A stretch of 64,000 nt of DNA from the NCBI RefSeq assembly GCF_023650515.1, contig NZ_CP096016.1, positions 1,574,001 to 1,638,000 of the forward strand, read 5' to 3'. The notes under the pieces were generated by a model, which saw only the letters and a list, made by a program, of their open reading frames with translations, made no database searches and was not told the origin of the DNA. The translations under genes and the position numbers were made by a program. Shown here in pieces: positions 14,953 to 22,235 of this stretch. How positions within the stretch are numbered: position 1 is the stretch's first letter; every line of letters begins with the position of its first letter. The stretch comes from Alkalimarinus coralli. Its GTDB lineage: Bacteria; Pseudomonadota; Gammaproteobacteria; Pseudomonadales; Oleiphilaceae.

Positions 14953-16545
14953 TTAATTCACACCTTGCGGTAACGTTTCGTTCATGAGCAAAGTCGTTAG
15001 GTCCTGATTCCATGGCAGCAGTGCCTCCACGTCATTGACGTTTGCGACTAACGGTAACTGGGTAAACAGCTGCTTGAGATAAGCATAAGGCTCCAGTCCA
15101 TTCGCTTTGGCTGTTTCGATAACACTATAAATTCGGGCGCTGGTATGGGCTCCTTTCGGGGTATCACTAAACAACCAGTTTTTACGCCCCACTACGAACG
15201 GGCGAATAGCATTTTCCGCAACATTGTTATCGATCTGTAGTTGGCCATCGTCTAAATATATGGTCAAGCGCGACCAGTATTTATCCATATAATGCAGGGC
15301 CTTTCCCAGTAAAGTGGTCGGTGGCACCGTCGAGACAGTTTTGTCTAACCATTTTCGAAGCTTGTCTATTACCGGTTTCGCTTTTTCCTGTCGCATTTGA
15401 TAGCGGGTTTCCGGTTTCGCACTTTTATAAGCCCGTTCAAGTCCATACAGTTTACCGATCATGTCGATGGCAACATCAGCTTTTCCTCTGGTCTTGACTT
15501 TATTTTTAGGTTGCGCTTTTTTTGCTTCCATAAACTTGCGCCTAGCATGCGCCATACAGCAGAGCTGGGTAATACCTGGTTGTGACGCGACGGCATTATA
15601 GCCCTCATAACCATCGGTATGCAGGTAGCCTTGATAGCCGGACAACAGGCGCAGAGGTACCTGACCGGAACGACTCTGATCATAATCAAACAGGACAATA
15701 CGTTGTTGTGGTGGCCCCGCAACCTGGACCCACATATAGGATTGACTACTGGCAGGTTTGTCCGGTTCTTTAAGAACCTTAACCACCGTTTCATCGCAAT
15801 GAATGACGGGGCTCTCAAGCAATCGGTCACGCATTAGATTGATCAGTGGTTGCAGTAACTCACTGACACGGGTCATCCAGTTCGCTAGTGTCTGCCGAGG
15901 AAGGTGAATGCCTACACGATTGAACATGCCTTCTTGTCTGTAAAGCGGTAACGCATCCTGATACTTTGAGACCGCAACATGAGCCAACAATCCCGCACTG
16001 GCGTTGCTCTTTGGGATTGGTTGAGCTGGCTTGGTGGCTATTTTGATATTCCCCTCGCAGGCCTTGCAGGCATACTTTTTCTGAATATGCTGCAGTACGC
16101 GGATTTTGGCAGGAATGATATCAAGCTGTTCCGATGTTTCTTCACCCATTTCCGTGAGTTGACAGCCACAAGGACATTGAAGCTCAGATTCAGGAAGATC
16201 ATAGATTACTTTAACGCGAGGCAGTTCAGACGGTAATGGTTTACGGCCACGAGTCTTGGCTTTAGTTTTAGTTTCAGAACTTGGGGTAGCTTCCGCATCG
16301 AGTTCAATAATAGGATCTTCTGCGGCTGCTTCAGCCTCATCAAAGAGTTCACCCTGACCCGGCGCTTTCTCGCTTTGCGAGGCAAATTTACGATGTAGGA
16401 ACAGACGCCACTGCTCCTCTAGATGCTCCACACGAGCCTGCTTTTTATCCAACAGCACTTGTTGCTCTTGTACTAAAGCCTTAAGGCTTTCAACGTCGTC
16501 AGGTAGGTTGTCCGGGGTGATTTTCATGCCTGGTATTATACCCAA
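14953..16545 (-). CDS. tnpC: IS66 transposase TnpC
   Basis: A 530-residue DDE transposase. An N-terminal helical/coiled-coil part (about 10-60) and a linker precede a zinc-finger-like segment, CPCGCQLTEMGEE...KKYACKACEGNI (about 125-165). The DDE core contains HCDETVVKV at about 250, HTDGYEGY at about 312 and the VAENAIRPFVVGRKNWLFSDT segment at about 440 with its Glu. Length and order are normal for IS66. It has a short C-terminal IS66_C-like tail. Confidence 0.95.
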   Translation of the reverse strand: MGIIPGMKITPDNLPDDVESLKALVQEQQVLLDKKQARVEHLEEQWRLFLHRKFASQSEKAPGQGELFDEAEAAAEDPIIELDAEATPSSETKTKAKTRGRKPLPSELPRVKVIYDLPESELQCPCGCQLTEMGEETSEQLDIIPAKIRVLQHIQKKYACKACEGNIKIATKPAQPIPKSNASAGLLAHVAVSKYQDALPLYRQEGMFNRVGIHLPRQTLANWMTRVSELLQPLINLMRDRLLESPVIHCDETVVKVLKEPDKPASSQSYMWVQVAGPPQQRIVLFDYDQSRSGQVPLRLLSGYQGYLHTDGYEGYNAVASQPGITQLCCMAHARRKFMEAKKAQPKNKVKTRGKADVAIDMIGKLYGLERAYKSAKPETRYQMRQEKAKPVIDKLRKWLDKTVSTVPPTTLLGKALHYMDKYWSRLTIYLDDGQLQIDNNVAENAIRPFVVGRKNWLFSDTPKGAHTSARIYSVIETAKANGLEPYAYLKQLFTQLPLVANVNDVEALLPWNQDLTTLLMNETLPQGVN

Positions 16546-16551
16546 AATCGC

Positions 16552-16911
16552 TTAGATAACCGACTGATAATTCAGGGTTTGGTGAGGTCTATTGTTCCAA
16601 AGATCAAAGCCGTCCAGCAGCCAATTTAGCTCCTGGCCTGTCAGGTTAATAACATCTTCCCCCAGTTTTTTAGGCCACTTAAATCGCTCTTTATCCAAGC
16701 GCTTGTACCAGAGACAGAATCCATTACGCTCCCAGTACAGTATCTTAATTTTATCTCGCTGACGATTGCAGAACACAAATAGGGCTTCCTCGAATGGGTT
16801 CAGGTTCATCTCAGCCTCCACCAAAACTGCCAACCCATTGATTGATTTACGGAAGTCCACTGGCTCTCTATGCAGATAGACGGTAACCGACGAGTTATCA
16901 GGTCTCATCAT
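16552..16911 (-). CDS. tnpB: IS66 accessory protein TnpB
   Basis: A 119-residue protein of the Orf2/IS66 accessory family, with the typical start (VYLHREPVDFRKSINGLAVLVE) and NPFEEALFVFCNRQRDKIKILYWERNGFCLWYKRLDKERF. It is required with TnpA and TnpC for transposition of IS66-type elements. The stop lies six bases before TnpC, and the start overlaps the TnpA end by four bases, indicating translational coupling. Confidence 0.95.
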   Translation of the reverse strand: MMRPDNSSVTVYLHREPVDFRKSINGLAVLVEAEMNLNPFEEALFVFCNRQRDKIKILYWERNGFCLWYKRLDKERFKWPKKLGEDVINLTGQELNWLLDGFDLWNNRPHQTLNYQSVI

Positions 16912-17222
16912 AACAGCGGGCTACCCATCGTCATTTGTAATCTGAACTTGCCCCAGACAACAGAGCAAGAAAAAACGGGGGGTGGTTGCTTGCGAGGGAC
17001 AGACTTTTGCGGAAGCGTGACGGTGGCTTTTGCAAAAGCAGCTGATGACGGCTCTGTTCGAATAACGCCCTTGCGTCGAAGCTCGTGTTTATAGCTATGA
17101 AACTGTGATACTTTTAAGTCATGTTGATCACAGTAGACCGGAGCTGTTAGTTTCTGCTGCTCACATTGTTGGATGTGATTGAGCCAGTAAGTTTGTTTCT
17201 CTGTTAATGCTGGTTTGCTCAT
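16908..17222 (-). CDS. tnpA: IS66 accessory protein TnpA
   Basis: A 104-residue helix-turn-helix-type protein: LTEKQTYWLNHIQQCEQQKLTAPVYCDQHDLKVSQFHSYKHELRRKG is the standard IS66 Orf1 N-terminus. It is the first gene of the three-gene operon of the element and probably a DNA-binding regulator or targeting subunit. Confidence 0.93.
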   Translation of the reverse strand: MSKPALTEKQTYWLNHIQQCEQQKLTAPVYCDQHDLKVSQFHSYKHELRRKGVIRTEPSSAAFAKATVTLPQKSVPRKQPPPVFSCSVVWGKFRLQMTMGSPLL

Positions 17223-17309
17223 GGTTTACCCCATCATTGGTGAGGTTTGAGCGTAATTGAACATCTGAGCTGATGTTAGATGGGGTTTATTGATCGCTTA
17301 CTTTTGAAA

Positions 17310-17632
17310 CCACAAAGGCTGTTGGAAAAGTGGGCAACCGGTTCCATGGTTTATTGAGCACAATAGATAATACAATTTATCCAAACCATGAGGGATTTAA
17401 CTTACTTGAAAGTACGCTTTTGCCTGTTAAAAATTTCTGTAGAAAACACAGGTGTTCTTTAGCAAAAAGAACTATTGGCTATGAGCTTTATGGGCCCAAA
17501 AAATTGGTAAGAATCGATTTAAATTCCCCAGACTTATTTACTAAGGTAAGGCTAGTCGAAATAGTTTATAGAGTTATATCATTAGAAAAAACATTATTAA
17601 TTCAATCAAACGACAATAAAGAAAAATTCTAA
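17310..17632 (+). pseudogene. T5orf172/GIY-YIG-type cassette gene, 3' part
   Basis: This continues the frame interrupted by IS66. Joining base 14941 to 17310 gives ...FETTKAVGKVGNRFHGLLSTIDNTIYPN... in the same frame, through to TAA at 17630-17632. The C-terminal part is basic (CRKHRCSLAKRT, ELYGPKKLVRID) and may bind nucleic acid. A GTG at 17330 could give a separate 100-residue product, but I see no evidence for its expression. The stop codon overlaps the cassette's end core TTCTAA(C), which matches the start core GTTAGAA at 14431. Confidence 0.85.
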
Positions 17633-17907
17633 TCGGGTAGCCGAGGGTCTCTAACCCTCAGCCCCCACAACACCCTGCATGCGGGTCCGCACAGGGCGTT
17701 TCACTCAGGATAGTGAAGCTTAATCCAACCATCACGTAACGAGTAAAGCCCCTGAGATTTCAGGTAATCCAGAGATAAAGCCTGATTGATCCCTGGGGTC
17801 TTAGCGCTACGCCATGGGCCTTTGCTGGTAATGCCACACGCGACTGCGGCCTGGACATGAACACCTAGCCTCATCAAGTTTCTTACCTTGGTTCGTGGCT
17901 TTCGCCA
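17632..17907 (-). mobile_element. 5'-truncated group IIC-type intron, 276-base 3' fragment
   Basis: Identical by eye to the 3' end of the full introns (domains V and VI plus the last codons of the RT gene), up to CTTTCGCCA. It then stops at the edge of a REP/RAYT element. It sits at the same attC position as the full copies, immediately after the TTCTAA core. Loss of the 5' part could come from incomplete reverse transcription or from deletion by the adjacent element. Confidence 0.85.
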
Positions 17908-17913
17908 AACACT

Positions 17914-19227
17914 AACAAGACACTCACTCTATAAAAAATCAATAATTCATCATCCATTCGATATTTCGCTCTCAATAACGTGAAAAAGAGTAAGTCAACA
18001 GGCCATTACTTGGTTCCTGTTGGAGTCTGATAGACATTTTGTAAGGTTGACGAAAAATCCGTCAGTTCGAGATCGTCATGAATCCTCAGGCGCAAGCCTG
18101 ATCATCTTGATAGGTAAGGGGGCGTTAGAAACCCGTTATTAGGCTGACAATAACTCCCTGCAACGTTGCAACCCTCTATGCCGTTGGTAACCCAGTGTCT
18201 GATAAGCCTCTTTCATCTTGTCTTCATCACCAACAAAGTGTTGAAAGTGTTTTTCGAAGTCTTGGGTGAGTGTCTTCCATTGGCATGGCGTTAGTGCGAG
18301 TCGTTGCAATATCGGTGGCAGGTTGTGATCGATAACGCCGCGTTTGTCATCACGAGATATCTTGCCGGTCCAATCGACCAGCGCCAGGTAATCGTTGAGT
18401 TCATAGGGGAGCCCGTCTGGCATATCCTGCCGTGGATTGCCGGCAAACGGCAGCATGTGCCGGGGTTGATGAGGTCGTTCAGTTGGTTGAGCACATTTGA
18501 TTCGCGCTTTGACGGAGGTGTGATCAGAGGTTTCCGGCGTATCGGCTATGCCCGCGCGGATCGGGTTGAGATCCACATAGACCATACAGGCTGCCAGTGC
18601 CTTTTCATCGAGCAAGGCTTGGGATTTGAATCGCCCTTCCCAGAAGCGGCCGGTACAGTTATCTTCGTGATTGGCCTTGCGTGCGATGTGCTCATTCAGG
18701 TTACGCATGAACCAGCTGATACTGTAGAGCCTCTCCCTCCAGATTTTCACCACGCTGTCGAGTTGTTGCTGTTCGGCAGGCCCCAGCGGTTGCCCAGCGA
18801 TAAACCGTTGGGATAGATGATTGCCTGCATATAGCAGGTGCCAGCGTTCGATCACCTGTTGCTTACTCCAGGATTTGGCCAGTCGCTCATTAACTCGCAG
18901 GACGGTATGAGTGTGGTTCGACATCACTGCATAGGCACATAACTCGATGGCAAATGCTTCAACCAGTTTGATCAGCCGGTCTTCAACCCATTGGCGTCGA
19001 TGTTCGTAACTGATACCGGTGTGATGATCGTCTCCACATAAGAAACTGCGACGGACACAGCGGGAAACGCAATGATAGTAGGGGGTAGCGTCGAGGGCAA
19101 TCAGCGTTTTTCGGGCTTTGGGCATGAGACAACTCCTTGTAAGACTGTTTACATTCCTTGTAAATGAGACTGGTTAAATATCCAGTATTTAGAGAGTGCT
19201 GTCAACTTATAATATGGGTGTCTTGTT
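17914..19227 (-). mobile_element. REP/RAYT-type element with 10-bp inverted ends
   Basis: The element is bounded by AACAAGACAC (17914-17923) and GTGTCTTGTT (19218-19227), a perfect inverted repeat. It holds a REP-associated tyrosine transposase and about 200 bases of non-coding sequence on the left (17914-18138). That left end, and the last 30 bases of the right end, recur in deleted derivatives at 19903-20147 and 20399-20467. Confidence 0.8.
18139..19125 (-). CDS. REP-associated tyrosine transposase (RAYT, Y1 family)
   Basis: A 328-residue single-strand-specific transposase of the IS200-like Y1 superfamily. The start LIALDATPYYHCVSRCVRRSFLCG, the HUH pair in YAVMSNHTHTVLRV (about residues 64-77), the tyrosine-bearing helix and the signature VDLNPIRAGIAD (about 186-198) are all typical of RAYTs. 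The C-terminus has a long extension beyond the core domain. AAGGAGT precedes the ATG. RAYTs normally process REP hairpins, and here related terminal repeats are scattered within 2 kb. Confidence 0.9.
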   Translation of the reverse strand: MPKARKTLIALDATPYYHCVSRCVRRSFLCGDDHHTGISYEHRRQWVEDRLIKLVEAFAIELCAYAVMSNHTHTVLRVNERLAKSWSKQQVIERWHLLYAGNHLSQRFIAGQPLGPAEQQQLDSVVKIWRERLYSISWFMRNLNEHIARKANHEDNCTGRFWEGRFKSQALLDEKALAACMVYVDLNPIRAGIADTPETSDHTSVKARIKCAQPTERPHQPRHMLPFAGNPRQDMPDGLPYELNDYLALVDWTGKISRDDKRGVIDHNLPPILQRLALTPCQWKTLTQDFEKHFQHFVGDEDKMKEAYQTLGYQRHRGLQRCRELLSA

Positions 19228-19249
19228 TAATCGTTTTTCTATACCCTCG

Positions 19250-19567
19250 TTAAATGCCGGTTATGAGCATATCAATAGCATCCATAATTTCGTACCTGTA
19301 GCTCTCAAGAGAAGTAACTTCAGCCTTCAATATAGACCTCGGCACCGATGTCATTTGATGGGCCAAAAGTATAAAGCTTCCTTCGTCTAGGTTGATAATG
19401 GGGCAAAGTTTTTTTGCGTTCGTGTTATTTACTGCTGAACCTGGCGAAAGGGGAATTACTAAACGGGAGTTTAGGTCTTTGAGTAAGTCGCTTTGTACAT
19501 TAACAAAATATGGGTAAGTTTTTCGAGAACTTCTGTCTTCGTTTTTATATAGAGTAAATTGTGTCAT
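19250..19567 (-). CDS. ccdB: CcdB family toxin (cassette gene)
   Basis: A 105-residue protein with the CcdB fold pattern: FTLYKNEDRSSRKTYPYFVNVQSDLLKDLNSRLVIPLSP at the start, LCPIINLDEGSFILLAHQMTSVPRSILKAEVTSLESYRYEIMDAIDMLITGI at the end. CcdB poisons DNA gyrase. Its last residues (DMLITGI) fit the C-terminal tail that contacts GyrA in the plasmid protein. The ATG overlaps the antitoxin stop (TAATG), so translation is coupled. Integron-borne ccdAB cassettes are thought to stabilise arrays. Confidence 0.9.
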   Translation of the reverse strand: MTQFTLYKNEDRSSRKTYPYFVNVQSDLLKDLNSRLVIPLSPGSAVNNTNAKKLCPIINLDEGSFILLAHQMTSVPRSILKAEVTSLESYRYEIMDAIDMLITGI

Positions 19568-19812
19568 TAGAAGTCTCGAAAAGAGTCTGAAAATAATCCA
19601 TTTTTATCGGCTAACTCGTTTAAGGCTTGAATTGCTTCTTTGTTCTCTTCTACCCAAAGTTCTCTTTCAGCGTTTCTTACTTGTATAGTTAAGGCTTGCT
19701 CAAGGGTCGCAGAAAGGTTAATTTTAAGGCCGCGAGCCTTATTAAGAAGATCGCTATTGATGCTTAAATTAGTTGCTTTTTTAGGTGCATTTTCATTGAA
19801 GGCTTGTTGCAT
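19567..19812 (-). CDS. ccdA: CcdA family antitoxin (cassette gene)
   Basis: 81 residues from the ATG at 19812, which has a GGAG site nine bases upstream. The frame could extend further upstream but without homology to CcdA. The N-terminal ribbon-helix-helix part (KKATNLSINSDLLNKARGLKINLSATLEQAL) binds operator DNA. The C-terminal EREL...WVEENKEAIQALNELADKNGLFSDSFRDF neutralises CcdB and closely matches the conserved CcdA tail. First gene of the pair. Confidence 0.9.
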   Translation of the reverse strand: MQQAFNENAPKKATNLSINSDLLNKARGLKINLSATLEQALTIQVRNAERELWVEENKEAIQALNELADKNGLFSDSFRDF

Positions 19813-19902
19813 AATGTTGGCTCCACACAATTTATGCGCAATCGGGATGCGCATTTGTATTTTAGTGGACAGCAAATCATTTAACAAGAAAATGTTGCTA
19901 CT

Positions 19903-20147
19903 AACAAGACACTCACTCTATAAAAAGTCAATAATTCATCATCCATTCAATATTTCGCTCTCAATAACGTGAAAAAGAGTAAGTCAACAGGCCATTACTC
20001 GGTTCCTGTTGGAGTCTGATAGACATGTTGTAGGGTTGACGAAAAATCCGTCAGTTCGAGATCGTCATGAATCCTCAGGCGAAAGCCTGGAAACAGGTTA
20101 TCAGGCTGACAATAACTCCCTACAACTGTTAATATGGATGTCTTGTT
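19903..20147. mobile_element. Internally deleted, 245-bp derivative of the RAYT element
   Basis: Its left 200 bases match the left end of the full element (17914-18110) with few differences. The right end matches CTGTTAATATGGATGTCTTGTT, close to the full element's right end. The transposase gene is absent: the sequence jumps from ACAATAACTCCCTACAA to the right end. It lies just after the left core of the ccdAB attC, so it interrupts that attC. Confidence 0.8.
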
Positions 20148-20271
20148 TAATCTGTTTATTTCATACACGGCCTGAGTACAAGTTTCTCAAAAAAATGGCT
20201 TCACGTGTTTATGAAAGTACAATGTTTGGTCAAAAATATATGAGTTACGAGCTATTGGTGCCTCATGCCTA
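20148..20271 (+). pseudogene. 3' remnant of a cassette gene
   Basis: About 35 codons (TRPEYKFLKKMASRVYESTMFGQKYMSYELLVPHA) read in frame to a TAA, directly followed by the cassette end core GCCTAA (20267-20272). The 5' part of the gene and its start core are missing, replaced by the 245-bp element. The continuous frame across the element is accidental. No family recognised. Confidence 0.5.
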
Positions 20272-20334
20272 ATCGGGTAGCCGAGGGGCTCTAACCCTCA
20301 GACCCCACAACACCCTGTATGCGGCTTCCTCCAC
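20272..20334 (-). mobile_element. Group IIC-type intron relic with internal deletion (truncated copy)
   Basis: It starts ATCGGGTAGCCGAG after the GCCTAA core, contains domain VI and half of domain V, then jumps at CACCCTGTATGCGG to CTTCCTCCA of the intron's 5' domain and ends where REP copies begin. The same deletion joint is seen in the relic at 21301-21490. Confidence 0.75.
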
Positions 20335-20580
20335 CATTACCAAGACACTCACTCTATATACTCAACACCACTACCAAGACACTCACTTTATATATTACCA
20401 AGACACTCACTCTATATACTCATCAGGCTGACAATAACTCCCTACAACTGTTAATATGGATGTCTTGTTTAATCCACCATTACCAAGACACTCACTCTAT
20501 ATACTCCACAACACCCTGTATGCGGCTTCCTCCACCACTACCAAGACTCTCACTTTATATAGTGCTCATTCTATATAGTC
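20335..20580. repeat. Mosaic array of REP-type repeats and intron scraps
   Basis: CAAGACA(C/T)TCACT...TATATA occurs five times in the same orientation, starting at 20341, 20375, 20399, 20484 and 20542. A 69-bp mini-element with both RAYT-element ends lies at 20399-20467. A second copy of the intron scrap ACAACACCCTGTATGCGGCTTCCTCCACCA lies at about 20510-20540, so a composite of intron relic plus REP has been duplicated. I see no gene in it. Confidence 0.75.
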
Positions 20581-20626
20581 TATATAGTGGCGTTAGGTGA
20601 TAAGGATGGTCATTACAAGCCTGATA

Positions 20627-20651
20627 ACATATAATTCCACATATATTATGT
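20627..20651 (+). promoter_or_regulatory. Inverted repeat, probable vapBC operator
   Basis: ACATATAAT (20627-20635) and ATATTATGT (20643-20651) form an imperfect inverted repeat that includes a TATAAT-like -10. It lies 14 bases before the vapB start. Autoregulation by the antitoxin is the expected role. Confidence 0.5.
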
Positions 20652-20664
20652 AGAGGCGATACTT

Positions 20665-20895
20665 ATGGGACAAGTCACAATATATTTAGAAGACTCAATT
20701 GAGCAAAAAATGACTGAGGCAGCAAAATCAGCACATTTGTCAAAGAGCAAATGGATTGCTCAGGTTATTAGTGAAAGAGTGAAAACCGAATGGCCTCAGT
20801 CAGTAGCTGATATGGCAGGTTCTTGGAGTGATTTTCCCAGTATTGATGAACTTCGTCATTCTGAAGCGAATGACGCCGAACGAGAACAATTTTAA
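20665..20895 (+). CDS. vapB: VapB-type ribbon-helix-helix antitoxin (cassette gene)
   Basis: A 76-residue protein. MGQVTIYLEDSIEQKMTEAAKSAHLSKSKWIAQVISERVK is a ribbon-helix-helix DNA-binding domain. The acidic, aromatic C-terminus (GSWSDFPSIDELRHSE) resembles toxin-neutralising tails (the W-x-D-F-P pattern). A GAGG site precedes the ATG. Its stop overlaps the vapC start as TAATG. It should bind the operator just upstream and inhibit the PIN toxin. Confidence 0.85.
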   Translation: MGQVTIYLEDSIEQKMTEAAKSAHLSKSKWIAQVISERVKTEWPQSVADMAGSWSDFPSIDELRHSEANDAEREQF

Positions 20896-21287
20896 TGTAT
20901 GTACTCGACACCAATACCCTTATATACTTTTTTAAAGGTATGGGTAATGTTAATCAAAGGTTATTATCCGTTTTACCGAAAGACATTGGCATCCCTTCTG
21001 TCGTCGTTTATGAACTTGAATACGGTATAGCAAAATCAACTTCCCCCAATAAACGACAAAAGCAATTAGAAGAACTAATTTCTCTGGTTAACGTTCTTCC
21101 TTTTAATGAGCAAGAAGCAAAAAACTCTGCAAATATTCGAGCAAAGTTAGAAAAGCAGGGAGCCCCTATTGGTCCTTATGATACGCTAATTGCCGGTACT
21201 GCTTTATCTGTAAACGGTATACTTGTTACTAATAACACCAAAGAATTTGAAAGAGTTAAGCACCTTAAATTAGAAAATTGGTATTAA
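20895..21287 (+). CDS. vapC: VapC-type PIN-domain ribonuclease toxin (cassette gene)
   Basis: A 130-residue PIN domain. MYVLDTNTLIYFFKG holds the first catalytic Asp, VVYELEYGIAKS the conserved Glu, and GPYDTLIAGTALSVNGILVTNNTKEFERV the last acidic residues. VapC proteins cleave tRNA or rRNA in a magnesium-dependent way. Translation is coupled to vapB. The pair probably stabilises the cassette array. Confidence 0.92.
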   Translation: MYVLDTNTLIYFFKGMGNVNQRLLSVLPKDIGIPSVVVYELEYGIAKSTSPNKRQKQLEELISLVNVLPFNEQEAKNSANIRAKLEKQGAPIGPYDTLIAGTALSVNGILVTNNTKEFERVKHLKLENWY

Positions 21288-21300
21288 TAACAAACACCTA

Positions 21301-21490
21301 ATTGGGTAGCCGAGGGTATCTAACCCTCAGCCCCAACAACACCCTGCATGCTGCTTCCTCCAGACCGTTCCTCACGGATTGGCCCTTGCCATTCGCTAGT
21401 AGTTATCGTTAAATCGTTTAAGATTGACTTAGCGGTGATCTTCCTACAGAGGACTTTCACCTCATTATTTAATGCCTATGTCGGGCGTAC
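21301..21490 (-). mobile_element. ORF-less mini-intron relic (group IIC-type)
   Basis: 190 bases with both intron ends: ATTGGGTAGCCGAG on the left (3' end of the intron) and GTCGGGCGTAC on the right (5' end). Everything from half of domain V to domain I is deleted at CACCCTGCATGC/TGCTTCCTCCAG. It is inserted in the vapBC attC exactly as the full introns are. With half of domain V gone it cannot be catalytically active. Confidence 0.8.
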
Positions 21491-21541
21491 ACAAACCAAT
21501 GCAGCCGACCGCTAAAGCCTTGGCGGATTGAGGCGTTTGGC
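21491..21541 (+). other. attC site of the vapBC cassette, right part
   Basis: It continues CAAACCAATGCAGCCGACCG after the mini-intron and ends GATTGAGGCGTTTGGC. Joined to ACCTAA at 21296-21301 it gives a short attC of about 57 bases, with right core GTTTGGC at 21535-21541. Confidence 0.7.
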
Positions 21542-21576
21542 GAAATAAGCTTGTCGCTCATTTAAGGAGACTAGAG

Positions 21577-22125
21577 ATGTTGAACAAAAAGGAATTTGTT
21601 ATTGTTGTTTTGGTACCGCTTTTCACAGCAATCGTTGGTGCGGCGGCTGGCGCTTACTTCAACAACAGCTTCGCATTAGCAGCGGCTCCTGAGCGAACGG
21701 ATATCGGTACTAAAAATTTACTCGGGCTGATCGCGGAACTGAAGGCCAAAGTGACCCAATCGAATGCCCCTGAAGAAGTGAAGGATCTTCTCTCGAAGGC
21801 CGAGAATCAAGCCCGGGCGCTTGAGACAAATCTAAGTCGAGTAAGGTCAACGCCCGAAGATGTCTCACTCGAAGCAGATTTCTGGATTTCCGTGGGAGAA
21901 GGAGGAACCCTAGGAGGCACTACTCCATTCGGCCTTCAGAAGTCTTGGAGCAAAGGCGTTTACGTGCGAGTTGCGGTCGCAGGCGAGGTGTTCAACCTTA
22001 CAGCTGGCGTACCATTGAAATACCTGAACTTGAAGGGAGAGTCCTGTTCGCTTTCCTACGTGAAGGAATGGAAGAGTGAGTCTGGTGCGCTGTATGGTTT
22101 CAAAACGGTCTGCGTTAAAAATTGA
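21577..22125 (+). CDS. Membrane-anchored coiled-coil cassette protein, unknown function
   Basis: A 182-residue protein with an N-terminal membrane anchor (about 6-30, FVIVVLVPLFTAIVGAAAGAYF). A short helical, Glu/Lys-rich stretch follows (LIAELKAKVTQSNAPEEVKDLLSKAENQARALETNLSRV), then a beta-rich C-terminal domain from about residue 95 with a Gly-rich loop. A good AAGGAG site precedes the ATG. Its base composition is richer in GC than the neighbouring cassettes. The cassette runs from GTTTGGC (21535) to GCAAAAC (22130-22136), a near match. Confidence 0.65.
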   Translation: MLNKKEFVIVVLVPLFTAIVGAAAGAYFNNSFALAAAPERTDIGTKNLLGLIAELKAKVTQSNAPEEVKDLLSKAENQARALETNLSRVRSTPEDVSLEADFWISVGEGGTLGGTTPFGLQKSWSKGVYVRVAVAGEVFNLTAGVPLKYLNLKGESCSLSYVKEWKSESGALYGFKTVCVKN

Positions 22126-22129
22126 GTAA

Positions 22130-22223
22130 GCAAAACCAATAGCCCCTAACCAGTTGCAGCACAGGACACCTAATAAGTGTAAATTATTCGCGTGATTAAC
22201 TGATTGACGTGGTCAAGCAAAAT
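22130..22223 (+). other. Degenerate attC, truncated by IS3
   Basis: The left core GCAAAAC (22130-22136) is followed by CAATAGCCCC and further bases without a clear right arm before the IS3 element starts at 22224. The right half of this attC and the next cassette's start core are not found. Confidence 0.45.
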
Positions 22224-22235
22224 TGTACAACCCAG

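Larger units (their letters stand above)
14942..17301 (-). mobile_element. IS66 family insertion sequence, complete
   Basis: A 2360-bp element with terminal inverted repeats beginning GTAAGCG on both sides. It is flanked by the 8-bp target duplication TTTTGAAA at 14934-14941 and 17302-17309. It carries the canonical tnpA-tnpB-tnpC order on the minus strand. All three frames look intact and the target duplication is perfect, so the insertion is recent. Confidence 0.95.
19249..19885 (+). other. ccdAB cassette, core to core
   Basis: It begins with GTTAAAT (19249-19255) and ends with the matching ATTTAAC (19879-19885). The genes inside lie on the minus strand, opposite to the usual cassette orientation, as is often found for toxin-antitoxin cassettes that bring their own promoter. 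Confidence 0.75.
20592..21301 (+). other. vapBC cassette, core to core
   Basis: Start core GTTAGGT at 20592-20598 and end core ACCTAA(C) at 21296-21301 match. The end core is split by a mini-intron relic. Confidence 0.75.

Noticed and set aside
20009-20272. An 87-codon frame crossing the 245-bp element
   Set aside because: Most of it is translated mobile-element DNA; only the last 35 codons look like the end of a gene.
20335-20580. Short direct repeats resembling a CRISPR array
   Set aside because: Spacing is irregular (24-85 bases), the repeats are single REP ends mixed with intron scraps, and no cas gene is present.
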